Positions 41,053 through 50,225 of a stretch of DNA of 64,000 nt are shown one piece after another. The notes beneath the pieces are model-generated. The model was not told where the DNA came from. It ran no database searches and saw nothing but the letters and a program-made list of their open reading frames with translations. Origin of the DNA: Adlercreutzia sp910585575 (GTDB lineage Bacteria > Actinomycetota > Coriobacteriia > Coriobacteriales > Eggerthellaceae); assembly GCF_951801035.1 (NCBI RefSeq), contig NZ_CATOKT010000003.1. The stretch is one strand, 5' to 3'. Every line of letters begins with the position of its first letter. The stretch's first letter is position 1. A program made the translations under genes and the position numbers.

Positions 41053-42663
41053 CTAGCAGCCTCCGCAGAAGTCGCAGACGCTGGGGGCGATGGCGATGCC
41101 GCCGCGGGCGGTTTCGCGCAGCTCCATGGGCATGTCGCGGCCCACCTTGTCCATAACGGCCACGTTTTCGTCGAAGGGAATGAGGTTCTCCACCCCGGCC
41201 AGGGCAATTTGCGCGCAGGTGAGCGCGAGGGGAGCGGCGGTGCCGTCGCGTTTTTGGCACGGCAGCTCGACCAGGCCGCCCACCGGGTCGCATACTAGGC
41301 CCAGCAGGCACTGGATGACGTTCGAGGCGGCATCGAGCGCCTGGGCCGGAGTGCCTTCGGCCATGGTGACGGCCGCGGCCGCAGCCATGGCGCCGGCCGA
41401 GCCCACCTCGGCTTGACAGCCGCCCTCGGCGCCGGACACGCTGGCGTTGCGGGCGATGAGATAGCCCACGGCCGCAGCAGCCAGAATGCCCTCGCGCAGC
41501 TCGTCGTGGGAGAATCCGCGCTCATCGCGCAGGGCCAGCAGCACGCCGGGCAGCACGCCCGAGGAGCCTGCCGTGGGGGTGGCCACGATGATGCCCATTT
41601 TCGCGTTCGTTTCCAAGGTGGCCAGGGCGTAGATGGACGCCTTGGCGGTGAGGGGGTCCATAAGCTGGCGTCGCGGGCTGCCAGTTTGGAGGCTGGCCGT
41701 CACCTTGGCGGCTTCACCGCCGATAAGGCCGCCGATGGAGCGCTCGGGATGCTCGAGGGGCGTCGTGGCCGCTGCGTCCATGACCTCAAGGACGCGATCG
41801 AGATAGCCGTCGATGTCGGCGGTCACGCCCTGGCGCGCGCACAGGGCCTCTTCGCGGGCGCGGAACGCCTCGGCGATGGTGCAGTTCTCTCGCGCGCACA
41901 GGGCCAGCAACTCGGCGCCGGTGGTGTAGTCCCAGCGGGCAAAGGCCTCGTCGGCGTTTTCCGGAATGGGGACCGGCTCGGTGTCGGCCACGGTCATGGC
42001 GGGGATGATGCGGGCGTTCATCACGTCGGGATGGGCGATGATCTGCTCGCGCACCTCTTCGGCTACGTCGTCGTCGGTTTCCAGCACGGTGTAGGCAATG
42101 CCGCGCTTTTCCACGCGGTGCAGGTTGGCCGTGGCGATGTTCACGCCGCATTCGGCGAGCACCGATGAGATGTGCGCCAGCACCCCGCGCACGTCATGCT
42201 GGCGCACGATAACGCTGGTGTGCTCGCCGGTGACGTCCACATCCACGTCGTTGATGCGGCGGATGACCGCCGCGCCCCCGCCGATGGACACCCCGCGCAT
42301 ATCGAGGGTGTGGCCGGCGCCGTCCTCGCAGTGGACGTCGACGGTGTTGGGGTGGTCGACCACGGTGGCTGTGTCCCACTCCAGCTCGACGCGCACTCCC
42401 TCGCGCTCGGCTTGCTCGAAGGAGCGGGCCACCTCGGGGTTGTCGGCTGTCATGCCCAAAATGCCGGCCACCAGGGCCTTGTCGGTGCCGTGCCCCGAAC
42501 CGGTAGCGGCAAACGAGCCATAGAGCGTGAAGGTGACCTGGGGCGGTGTGCCCCCGAACAACGTGCGGGCGATGGAGGCGATACGCAGCGCTCCGGCCGT
42601 GTGGGAACTGGAGGGGCCCACCATGATGGGGCCGATGATGTCGCGCAGGCCGTAGGTTTTCAT
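41053..42663 (-). CDS. sdaA: L-serine ammonia-lyase, iron-sulfur-dependent, single chain
   Basis: Deaminates L-serine to pyruvate with a [4Fe-4S] cluster. The 536-residue chain joins the beta domain (GPSSSHTAGALRIASIAR), an ACT domain (HTSVIVRQHDVRGVLAHIS) and the alpha domain (ATPTAGSSGVLPG, EGGCQAEVGSAGAMA, CDPVGGLVELPCQKRD), parts that are separate in Bacillus SdaAB. The C-terminus ends CDFCGGC, a Cys-rich tail. Serine fermentation fits an anaerobe. It is read alone, divergent from ppaC. Confidence 0.95.
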   Translation of the reverse strand: MKTYGLRDIIGPIMVGPSSSHTAGALRIASIARTLFGGTPPQVTFTLYGSFAATGSGHGTDKALVAGILGMTADNPEVARSFEQAEREGVRVELEWDTATVVDHPNTVDVHCEDGAGHTLDMRGVSIGGGAAVIRRINDVDVDVTGEHTSVIVRQHDVRGVLAHISSVLAECGVNIATANLHRVEKRGIAYTVLETDDDVAEEVREQIIAHPDVMNARIIPAMTVADTEPVPIPENADEAFARWDYTTGAELLALCARENCTIAEAFRAREEALCARQGVTADIDGYLDRVLEVMDAAATTPLEHPERSIGGLIGGEAAKVTASLQTGSPRRQLMDPLTAKASIYALATLETNAKMGIIVATPTAGSSGVLPGVLLALRDERGFSHDELREGILAAAAVGYLIARNASVSGAEGGCQAEVGSAGAMAAAAAVTMAEGTPAQALDAASNVIQCLLGLVCDPVGGLVELPCQKRDGTAAPLALTCAQIALAGVENLIPFDENVAVMDKVGRDMPMELRETARGGIAIAPSVCDFCGGC

Positions 42664-42813
42664 GCTTCTCCTTTGTGAATGCGAGCCGTCGACGGGCCGT
42701 CAACCGTCCGACAACGGATGTTTCTCGAAGAACGGTACCATAGCCCGTCGCCAGCGTCGCCGGACAGCGGTATACTGCTTTAAAACCGTTAATTGGTGAA
42801 GAAAGGGGAATCC

Positions 42814-43782
42814 ATGTCCGCCAAAATCCTCGTCGTGGGTCATCGCAATCCCGACAACGACTCCATTTCCGCCGCTGTGGCCTATGCTCACCTGAAGAAC
42901 GCCCTGGCCGAGCGCGACGGCGATGTCGAGGGTGTCGAGTACGTGCCCGCCCGCCTCGGGCCGCTGCCCGTCGAGAGCGCCTGGATTCTCGAGCAGAACA
43001 ACATTCCCGAGCCCGTGCTCATCGAGAACGTGAACCCCGTTGAGGTAGACGGCGAAGAAGTGAAGCAGAAGGTCATCCTCGTCGACCACAACGAGATCGG
43101 CCAGGCAGCCCCCGGCATCGAGAACGCCGAGGTTTGCGAGGTTATCGATCATCACCGCATTGCCGATGTGTCCACGGCCAACCCCATTCTCTTCCTGAAC
43201 CTGCCCATCGGCTCGACGGCCACCATCGTGACGCTGCAGTACCGCCAGACGGGCATCGAGCTGCCCAACTCCATCGCCGCCGTGCTGCTGTCGGCCATCC
43301 TCACCGACACGGTCATCATGAAGAGCCCCACCTGCACCCAGGTGGATATCGACCAGGTGAACTTCTTGGCCGACAAGCTGGGTGTCGACGCCGTCGAGTT
43401 CGGCATGGACATCTTCCGCACCCGTGGCGGCGAGGCCACCATGCCCATCGACAAGCTGGTGGAGGCTGACTCCAAGGAGTTCAAGGTCAACGACGACATC
43501 ACGGTGCTCATCGCCCAGCGCGAAACGGTGGATCTGCCCACGGTCATGGATCGCGAGGATGAAATTCGCGCGCACATGAAGAAGCTGGTGGAGGACAACG
43601 GCTACGAGTTCGCCCTGCTGCTGGTCACCGACATTCTGGCCGAGGGCTCGCAGTTCATCGTCGAGGGCGATCCGGCCCGTGTGAACCGCGTCTTCGGCAT
43701 CGAGTGCACCGAGGGCGGTAACTGGATGCCCGGCGTCCTCTCCCGCAAGAAGCAGGTGGCCGCGCCCATTCTGGCCAGCTAA
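42814..43782 (+). CDS. ppaC: Manganese-dependent inorganic pyrophosphatase
   Basis: Family II pyrophosphatase of the DHH superfamily, 322 residues. Metal ligands lie in VVGHRNPDNDS, ILVDHNE and VIDHHRIAD, and the C-terminal DHHA2 domain carries the substrate-binding SRKKQ near the end. The ATG at 42814 follows GAAAGGGGAA. No regulatory CBS insertion. A GC-rich hairpin (GCGGGTGGGG with CCCCACCCGC, 43796-43832) and then repeat copy D follow. Confidence 0.96.
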   Translation: MSAKILVVGHRNPDNDSISAAVAYAHLKNALAERDGDVEGVEYVPARLGPLPVESAWILEQNNIPEPVLIENVNPVEVDGEEVKQKVILVDHNEIGQAAPGIENAEVCEVIDHHRIADVSTANPILFLNLPIGSTATIVTLQYRQTGIELPNSIAAVLLSAILTDTVIMKSPTCTQVDIDQVNFLADKLGVDAVEFGMDIFRTRGGEATMPIDKLVEADSKEFKVNDDITVLIAQRETVDLPTVMDREDEIRAHMKKLVEDNGYEFALLLVTDILAEGSQFIVEGDPARVNRVFGIECTEGGNWMPGVLSRKKQVAAPILAS

Positions 43783-43864
43783 ACTGCTCTGTCCGCGGGT
43801 GGGGTGGCGGCATCGCCGTCGCCCCACCCGCTTCGCTGTTCGCCTTCGGCTCAGGCGCTTTTGC

Positions 43865-44026
43865 GCTTCGTTCGCCCTGGCGGGACGAACGAATCTGTCG
43901 ACGCTGCGGGTCCGACAGGCACCTGGCCTTGCCCCTTGTTTTCGCCACGGCGCGTACCGAAGTACGCTTGGGCGAAAGGCGGGGCAATTCCAGGCACTTG
44001 TCGGACCCTCGCTGACTTCCTTAGGC
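43865..44026 (+). repeat. Structured intergenic repeat, copy D (between ppaC and an M20 peptidase)
   Basis: Stem 1 TTCGTTCG/CGAACGAA (43867-43874 with 43886-43893). Box TCGACGCTGC. Stem 2 GGGTCCGACAGG/CTTGTCGGACCC (43908-43919 with 43997-44008). Inner stems CCTGG/CCAGG and TTTTCGCC/GGGCGAAA; apex GCGTAC-CGAA-GTACGC as in copy A. 3' box CTCGCTGACTTCCTTAGGCG. Compared with copy A, at least four pairs have changed on both sides. Confidence 0.9.
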
Positions 44027-44072
44027 GTATTCCGAAAATTACTAATTGAGATAGGTAGAATGAAGGAACCCT

Positions 44073-45284
44073 ATGAACCCCCAGCGTGTGCTTGATTCGT
44101 TTTTGGAGATGATTCCCATTGAGAGCCCTTCGTGGCATGAGGCGCCTATGGCGGCCTACTGCACCGAGCAGTTGGCGAATCTGGGGTTCACGGTGACTTT
44201 CGACGATTCGGCTCGCGAGACGGGGTCGGATACGGGCAACCTTATTGCGCACTTGCCGGGTACGGTGCCGGGGCGCGTGGCGTTTTCCGCGCATATGGAC
44301 ACGGTGAAGCCCTGTGCCGGCATCGAGGCCGTTATCGAACAGCGCCATGTGTGCGACGACGTCACCTGCCGCATGGTGGCAGCGGTGTGCTCGGCAGGGG
44401 ACACCATTCTTTCCGCCGACGACAAAGCGGGCATTGCCGCTATCTTCGAGGGCGTTCGCTCGGTGGTGGAATCCGGAGCGCCGCGGCCCGACCTGACCGT
44501 GCTGTTGACCACCTGCGAAGAGCAGAGCCTGCTGGGCTCGTCGGCCTTGGCCGCCGATGCGCTGCAGTGGCCGGCCGATCTGCCCGCGGCTTCTCGCGGC
44601 ACGGAGTGCGAGGGGCTGCTGGACGGCACCCAGGCGGTGCCGCTGTTCGTGCTCGATGCCGACGGCGCACCGGGAACTATCATCATGGGGGCGCCCTACC
44701 ACTTCACGCTGCGTGCCGCCATTTCCGGCCGTGCCGCCCATGCGGGCGTCGAGCCTGAATGCGGCGTATCGGCCATCCAGATTGCCAGCGCTGCCGTGGC
44801 CGCCATGCCCCTGGGGCGCATCGATGAGTGCACGACGGCCAACATGGGGCACATCGAAGGCGGCGTGGCGGTGAACATCGTGCCGGCTGCGTGCCAGCTG
44901 GAAGGGGAGTGCCGTTCGCTCTACGAGGATCGCGTGATGGCCCAGCGCGACGCCATGACCCGGGCCCTTGAGGAGGCAGCCGCCCAGTTTGGGGGTTCGG
45001 TGGATATCGCTTGGACGGTGGACTACCCTGCTGTGGTGCATACGGCCGACGATGCCATCATACAGCACCTGGAAGCGGCCGCCCGCGCGGCTGGCCTGGA
45101 GCCCCGCCATGCCATTTCCGGCGGCGGCGCCGACGCCAACGTGCTGGGCACCAAAGGGGCCGACGCCATCACCCTGGGCATCGGCATGACGAACTTCCAT
45201 TCCGTCGATGAATATATATTAGTAGAGGACCTGGAAGCCATGGCCCGTTACGTAGAGGCCATCATCGCTGAATACACGGCGTAG
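44073..45284 (+). CDS. M20-family metallopeptidase (peptidase T-like)
   Basis: A 403-residue zinc aminopeptidase-like protein. Metal ligands: FSAHMDTVKPC (near 73), ILSADDKAGIAA (near 113) and TCEEQSLLGSSAL (near 150). The dimerisation domain includes ISGRAAHAGVEPECG; the last ligand lies in GMTNFHSVDEYI. Likely cytosolic, cleaving small peptides. A 25-residue segment after the third ligand (near 162-186) looks like a lineage-specific insertion. The ATG has GAAGGAACCCT upstream. Confidence 0.9.
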   Translation: MNPQRVLDSFLEMIPIESPSWHEAPMAAYCTEQLANLGFTVTFDDSARETGSDTGNLIAHLPGTVPGRVAFSAHMDTVKPCAGIEAVIEQRHVCDDVTCRMVAAVCSAGDTILSADDKAGIAAIFEGVRSVVESGAPRPDLTVLLTTCEEQSLLGSSALAADALQWPADLPAASRGTECEGLLDGTQAVPLFVLDADGAPGTIIMGAPYHFTLRAAISGRAAHAGVEPECGVSAIQIASAAVAAMPLGRIDECTTANMGHIEGGVAVNIVPAACQLEGECRSLYEDRVMAQRDAMTRALEEAAAQFGGSVDIAWTVDYPAVVHTADDAIIQHLEAAARAAGLEPRHAISGGGADANVLGTKGADAITLGIGMTNFHSVDEYILVEDLEAMARYVEAIIAEYTA

Positions 45285-45371
45285 GGCGGTGCCGCCGGTT
45301 GGCGGCCGCTTGTTCCTGGCATGGCCGAACAGCTGCCGTTCTCCATCCCGGAGCACGCGGCACAATCTAAC

Positions 45372-45411
45372 GAAAGGGCCGCGAAGCTTCAGAAGACTTC
45401 GCGGCCCTTTC
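45372..45411. terminator. Bidirectional terminator between peptidase and reductase genes
   Basis: GAAAGGGCCGCGAAG (45372-45386) pairs perfectly over 15 bp with 45397-45411 around a 10-base loop, between two convergent genes. Confidence 0.85.
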
Positions 45412-45483
45412 TGGGAGGGACACAACCTGGGATCTGCGCTGATCAGGGGAGGCAGATTCTTGACAGATCCCGGCTATGCGGAA

Positions 45484-47169
45484 TTAGCCGTTGATGGTGG
45501 TTCCCTGGGCGAGGGCTCCACCCACCAGGCTGCCGAAGGTAAGAGAGCGTCCATGGCTCAGACCAGGGCAGGTGACGGGATAGGTAAAGTTGAAGAAATC
45601 GCCCTGAACGTTGCCGACGGCAAAAAGGCCGGCAATGGGCTGATCGTCCTCGGTGCACACCTGGGAGTTGCTGTCGACATGCAGGCCGAAGGGCACGACC
45701 AGGGTCTTGGCTGGCACGTTCAGCGCGTAGAACGGCGGGGTGTCAACCGAGGCGAGGAAGCGCTCGGGAACGCCGAAGTCAACATCGTTGCCGTTGGCGC
45801 ACAGCTCGTTATAGCGCTCCACGGTAGCCTTGAACTCGTCGGCCGGGATGCCCAGCTGGGAGGCAAGGTCCTCGAGCGTGTCGGCGCGGTACATGAGGTT
45901 CTGATCGACCGCGGTGTCGATCTTCTCGGCGATGCCGTTGAGCAGACCGTCGGCAGTCAACGGAGCCTGGGCGCGTACCTTCTTCTCGTAGTCGCCGTCG
46001 AAGATGCTCCAGGCAACGTTGCCCGGCGTGTTGAGGCGCGCATTGGTGACGTAGGGCTCGTAGGGAACTTCGCAGCAATAGCGTTTGCCAAGGCTGTTAA
46101 CGGCCAGCCACGACAGAGCCAGGGCGCTCAGGGGCAATGCGTCGCTGATGGGGTGGATAGCCGGCGCGGCAGCCGACTTCGAGACCGCGGCCCCAGCCCA
46201 GCAGCCCATGAGGACGCCGTCGCCCAGGTTGCCGTTCTCGGGGAAGTAGTCGCATACGTCGGCGCGCTTGACCAGCGGGGCCCAGCACTCCAGCATTTCG
46301 TCATTGCCCGAGATATCTCCGGTGGCCAAGATGACGCCCTTGGCGGCGTTGTACTGTACGTGGGTGCCGTCCTCGGCGGTGACAATGACGCCGGAGATGC
46401 CGCTTTCGGCATTGCCCACCAACTGCTCGGCGTGGGTGTTGTAGAAGAACTCCGCACCGTTGGCCATGGCGGCATTCACCAGGGTCTCCACAAGGTGCGA
46501 CTCGATGAAGGTGAAGTTATCCATATCGATGATAACGCCCTCGTCGGCGCTGCCGAAGGTAAGGCCCGTACGATACTCGCGGAAGCGGTCCTCCAGCGTG
46601 TCCCAGTCGGGCTTGGAGGTGTCGGAAATGGCCAGGATAGTGGGGATGCCAGCCTCGGCGCACAGATCGGAGAAGTGATCGAAGACCTCGCCCGAGCGCG
46701 TGGCCCAGGTATAGAGCAGATCACGATTGACCATGCCCTGGGAGTAGTTGTACATAATGCGCACGGCGTCCTCGGGGTTGATGTCGATATTGTTCTCCTT
46801 ATGGACGCGCGAGCCGATGCAGGCGTTGTCGGCGCCATGGGCGGTGAAGCTGGCAGACTGCTCAATTACGGCTACTTTGGCACCGTTGGCGGCAGCGGCC
46901 TCGGCAGCGGATGTGCCCGCAACGCCCGCGCCGACGATGACGATGTCGTAATCCTTGGTGTCGGCAATGTCCTCGATGGGGGCCGGTGCTACTTCCCACG
47001 TGTGCTTGCCGATGCCCGAGCTGCTGCCCGTGGCGGCCAGGTTGCCGCCAGCAGCGTTCTCAGCCGTTGCCGGAGACTGCGGCGCGCAGCCTGCCGCCAA
47101 GCCGGCCATGCCGGCACCTGCGCCCGCCATCAGGGCGCCCTTCAGGAATGAACGACGATCAAGATCCAT
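45484..47169 (-). CDS. Tat-exported FAD-dependent reductase (fumarate reductase flavoprotein-like)
   Basis: A 561-residue flavoprotein. The twin-arginine signal is DRRSFLKGALMAGAGAGMAG, followed by LAAGCAPQ, a possible lipobox. FAD binding: VIVGAGVAGTSAAEAAAANG; later VILATGDISGNDEML; substrate-domain and C-terminal FAD contacts include YPVTCPGLSHGRSLTFGSL. There is no FMN-binding domain, so electrons must come from a partner not encoded here. The start at 47169 follows GGAGGG. It lies downstream of, and in the same direction as, the LuxR-type membrane regulator, which probably controls it. Confidence 0.9.
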   Translation of the reverse strand: MDLDRRSFLKGALMAGAGAGMAGLAAGCAPQSPATAENAAGGNLAATGSSSGIGKHTWEVAPAPIEDIADTKDYDIVIVGAGVAGTSAAEAAAANGAKVAVIEQSASFTAHGADNACIGSRVHKENNIDINPEDAVRIMYNYSQGMVNRDLLYTWATRSGEVFDHFSDLCAEAGIPTILAISDTSKPDWDTLEDRFREYRTGLTFGSADEGVIIDMDNFTFIESHLVETLVNAAMANGAEFFYNTHAEQLVGNAESGISGVIVTAEDGTHVQYNAAKGVILATGDISGNDEMLECWAPLVKRADVCDYFPENGNLGDGVLMGCWAGAAVSKSAAAPAIHPISDALPLSALALSWLAVNSLGKRYCCEVPYEPYVTNARLNTPGNVAWSIFDGDYEKKVRAQAPLTADGLLNGIAEKIDTAVDQNLMYRADTLEDLASQLGIPADEFKATVERYNELCANGNDVDFGVPERFLASVDTPPFYALNVPAKTLVVPFGLHVDSNSQVCTEDDQPIAGLFAVGNVQGDFFNFTYPVTCPGLSHGRSLTFGSLVGGALAQGTTING

Positions 47170-47350
47170 GGTAATCCCTCCGTTTTCCTTCCCGCGAGAC
47201 CCTCTCATAGTCTTCGCGGCTCTACCTTCTGTCGCCTTCGGTGGCGATGGGAGAGATCTTATGGATGGCGGTAGGGGTACCTAAGCCCCAAGTGGGGTGA
47301 TTTCAGGGTATCCCCCCGTTTGGGGGAGCGGGGGGAGGGAGTCAAAGAGT

Positions 47351-48826
47351 TTAGTTTTCCCTGTTCAAAAGCGCGATAAGTTCACGACGAGAATGAACGT
47401 CCAGTTTTTGGTAGATATGCTTGGTATGGGTCTTCACGGTCTCTTGGGACACGACGATGGTCTCCGCAATGAGCTTGCGATCGTAGCCGCGGGCAATAAG
47501 CTGGGCGATTTCCTGCTCACGGGGAGTGAGGGTTTCCCAGGCAACGTTTTGGGCAAGAAGGGTGGCTGCCTGTTCGCTGGTCTCGCTGGGATCGCTCTCG
47601 CCGGGCGAGGGCTGTGAGGACTCGGAGCGAAAGAAGAACACCAAGGCAACGATGAGCACCAAGTAGATCATGCCCACTGACACGAAGGCAGCCGTCTGAC
47701 TTTCCTGAAGGTGGCTGGCGACCGTGTTGCCGAAAAGACAGCTGATGGCCTGTCCTACTTGATAGGCGGCAATGCCGGCAACGGCAAAGCTTGCGTCGTT
47801 GTGCTGGTGAGCCAAAAGGCAACTGAAGTACCAGGCCAGGATGGTGCACCATGCGAAACCGGCGTAATGCAGCACTGCGGAGACCAGCGGTACGCCCGGT
47901 AATACGATAAGCGCCATGAAAGAGCCCGTGATGACCATGATAGCCGCAGCGAACAGCATTTTCATGGACTGCTCTCGCACCAGGCACAGAAGCATCAGCA
48001 TGATAAGCGTGACGACAAGGGTAGCGGTAATAAAGGTGAAGTGGGCAACCTGAGGAACCAGAGAGGCCAGGGCCGTCGCCATGATGACTCCCAGGGAAAG
48101 GCCGATCACCAAGAGAAAGGCGAGAAAGGCGGGGGCTGAGAGACGAGGACTGGAAGAGGCGGTGGACGTAACGGGGTTTGCGGGGGCCTCTTCAGGGAAG
48201 TTTGCCCGCGTCGTATCGGCTTCTACGTTGCTAAGCGTCCCGCGCCGCAGCCCGAAATAGAGAGCCAGAGGGGTAAGGGTGGTAAGAAGACGCGCTGCCC
48301 AGGGCACAAGCAGGATCACTGCGCCTCCGCAAAGCACGAGTCCGGCTAAGGACGACACGCAAATGGCGATGGCGGAAAAGAAAGGAGGTTTGCGTGTGAG
48401 GGAGAGGGCGAGGGTGGCCATGGCGAAGGAGGTGCCCAGGCCGCTCAAAGATGCGCCGAGGTAATACAGCACCTCAGTTGCACCATGATCGATAATCATG
48501 AGGGGAAACATGAGCGCTGCAGCCAGCATCATCAGGACTGCTTCGCCAGCGGCGGCGTGGGCGCTGGTAAGCCAGGGGCCCTGAGTGCGCGCGAGGCGCC
48601 AGCACAGAAGAAGCCCCAGGCCGTTGCCGATGGCGGAGACCGTCCAGGGGCTCACGATGTTAAGCAAATCGAAGTTAAAGCTGCCCCTGAGAGAGAAAAG
48701 GTCCGTCCAAAGAATAAGGTAGAGATAGCCCCAGAGCCCCGTCAGGGCAACAATCAACGGCCAAGTTTGACGTATCTGGGCAACAACGGCGGTAACGCCC
48801 GATTGAATGGTTCTCGTGGAAGGCAT
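47351..48826 (-). CDS. LuxR-type transcriptional regulator with multi-spanning membrane domain
   Basis: A 491-residue protein. Residues 1-~400 contain about 12 hydrophobic spans in two blocks split by an Ala/Ser/Thr-rich loop near 205-230, an arrangement reminiscent of MFS proteins. The C-terminal ~65 residues are a LuxR helix-turn-helix: LTPREQEIAQLIARGYDRKL, then VSQETVKTHTKHIYQKLDVH. Membrane-bound LuxR proteins of this type are multiplied in Eggerthellaceae next to reductase genes and are thought to sense substrates. The start at 48826 is supported by GAAAGAGAG and the TATAAT box upstream; the frame is open further but lacks family similarity. Confidence 0.88.
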   Translation of the reverse strand: MPSTRTIQSGVTAVVAQIRQTWPLIVALTGLWGYLYLILWTDLFSLRGSFNFDLLNIVSPWTVSAIGNGLGLLLCWRLARTQGPWLTSAHAAAGEAVLMMLAAALMFPLMIIDHGATEVLYYLGASLSGLGTSFAMATLALSLTRKPPFFSAIAICVSSLAGLVLCGGAVILLVPWAARLLTTLTPLALYFGLRRGTLSNVEADTTRANFPEEAPANPVTSTASSSPRLSAPAFLAFLLVIGLSLGVIMATALASLVPQVAHFTFITATLVVTLIMLMLLCLVREQSMKMLFAAAIMVITGSFMALIVLPGVPLVSAVLHYAGFAWCTILAWYFSCLLAHQHNDASFAVAGIAAYQVGQAISCLFGNTVASHLQESQTAAFVSVGMIYLVLIVALVFFFRSESSQPSPGESDPSETSEQAATLLAQNVAWETLTPREQEIAQLIARGYDRKLIAETIVVSQETVKTHTKHIYQKLDVHSRRELIALLNREN

Positions 48827-48869
48827 GCAGAACTCTCTTTCAGCCGAAAGGGGAAGAGACGGGGAGTCA

Positions 48870-48875
48870 ATTATA
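48870..48875 (-). promoter_or_regulatory. -10 box for the LuxR-type regulator
   Basis: On the minus strand a consensus TATAAT lies 44 bases before the start codon. No clear -35 hexamer is found 16-18 bases upstream, so activation by a regulator is possible. Confidence 0.5.
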
Positions 48876-49165
48876 GCGGTTTCCTCCTGAGGGCCGACAG
48901 AGGGAACCGAATTGTCCCTTCGTGGCATGTTTCTGACCAGGTAAAAGTCGCGAATTACCAGTTCATAACCGTCAAATGTTTTCGCCAAGAATAGGGGATT
49001 CGGTACCGTCATCCCCCTCCCAGGTCGCCGTAGCCCCCCAGGCCCCGCCTCCACTCCTGTCGGGCCCCACCCCGGCCCCCGGCGCCCACCGCCCCCGCCG
49101 GACACTGTTTGTGAACGTTTTGTGCCGCTCGTCGGAGGGTATGGATACGCCCGGGTGCGTGGCGT

Positions 49166-49220
49166 TTGACACACGGCTGTAACACCCGTAATATGCTCCC
49201 TCGCGCCTTTAAGAGGCGCT
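49166..49220 (+). promoter_or_regulatory. Strong promoter and leader hairpin of the rpsL operon
   Basis: TTGACA (49166-49171) and TAATAT (49189-49194) with an ideal 17-base spacer make the best promoter in the window. The predicted transcript begins near the hairpin GCGCCT/AGGCGC (49204-49220). The rest of the 440-base gap to the LuxR-type gene contains no supported gene. Confidence 0.9.
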
Positions 49221-49266
49221 TGTTTTGTGCAGTGTAAGCTCGTGGATAAAGGAAAGGAAAAGAGTC

Positions 49267-49638
49267 TTGCCTACAATTAATCAGCTGGTCCGCAAGGGCC
49301 GCAAGAAGGCGGTCGACAAGTCGAAGACCCCGGCTCTGAAGGGCAACCCGCAGAAGCGCGGCGTGTGCACTCGCGTGTACACCACCACCCCCAAGAAGCC
49401 GAACTCGGCTCTTCGTAAGGTCTGCCGTGTGCGTCTCGTCAACGGTATGGAGGTTACGGCCTACATCCCCGGCGAGGGCCACAATCTCCAGGAGCACTCC
49501 ATGGTGCTCATCCGCGGTGGTCGTGTAAAGGACCTTCCTGGCGTCCGTTACAAGGTCATCCGTGGCACGCTGGACTGCGCCGCTGTGGACAACCGCAAGC
49601 AGGCTCGCAGCCGCTATGGCGCCAAGCGCCCCAAATAA
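49267..49638 (+). CDS. rpsL: 30S ribosomal protein S12
   Basis: A 123-residue decoding-centre protein starting with an unusual TTG codon after AAAGGAAAAGAG; the N-terminus MPTINQLVRKGR is canonical, so TTG is firmly set. The region TTTPKKPNSALRK keeps the lysine whose change gives streptomycin resistance, and RVKDLPGVRY keeps the second one. First gene of the str/S10 group. Confidence 0.97.
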   Translation: MPTINQLVRKGRKKAVDKSKTPALKGNPQKRGVCTRVYTTTPKKPNSALRKVCRVRLVNGMEVTAYIPGEGHNLQEHSMVLIRGGRVKDLPGVRYKVIRGTLDCAAVDNRKQARSRYGAKRPK

Positions 49639-49740
49639 CGTTCGTTAAGACGCGCGGGCCGGTAACGTCAGGGTAGGAAGCCCCAACCGACCTAATGGGC
49701 ACAAGGCCCCGAAGCGCGCAGAAGAAAAAAGGAGAACTTA

Positions 49741-50211
49741 ATGCCGCGTCGTGCAGCAGCAGTCCGCCGCGAAACGCAGCCGGACGCAAAGTTTAACAAC
49801 CGTCTCGTCACGCAGCTCATCAACAAGGTCCTGCTTGACGGCAAGAAGTCCATCGCCGAGAACATCGTTTACGGCGCTTTCGACCTGGTCCAGGAGAAGA
49901 CCGGCGAGGATCCGCTGACCGTGTTCAAGAAGGCCATGGACAACGTGCGCCCCACCCTCGAGTGCAAGCCGAAGCGCGTGGGCGGCGCCACCTACCAGGT
50001 GCCGATGGAGGTCAACTCCCGTCGCGCCACCACCCTCGCTATCCGCTGGATCGTCGACTTCTCTCGTAAGCGCAAGGAGCACACCATGCGCGAGCGTCTC
50101 GCCAACGAGATCATCGACGCCTCCGAGAACACCGGCGCTGCCGTGAAGAAGCGCGAGGACATGTACAAGATGGCCGAAGCCAACCGTGCGTTCTCGCACT
50201 ACCGCTTCTAG
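49741..50211 (+). CDS. rpsG: 30S ribosomal protein S7
   Basis: A 156-residue primary 16S rRNA-binding protein that organises the 30S head. MPRRAAAVRRE and DGKKSIAENIVYGAFDLV are family signatures, and the C-terminus ANRAFSHYRF is intact. AAGGAG precedes the ATG. It sits 102 bases after rpsL and 14 before fusA, in the usual order. Confidence 0.97.
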   Translation: MPRRAAAVRRETQPDAKFNNRLVTQLINKVLLDGKKSIAENIVYGAFDLVQEKTGEDPLTVFKKAMDNVRPTLECKPKRVGGATYQVPMEVNSRRATTLAIRWIVDFSRKRKEHTMRERLANEIIDASENTGAAVKKREDMYKMAEANRAFSHYRF

Positions 50212-50225
50212 GGCTGGTGATATAA

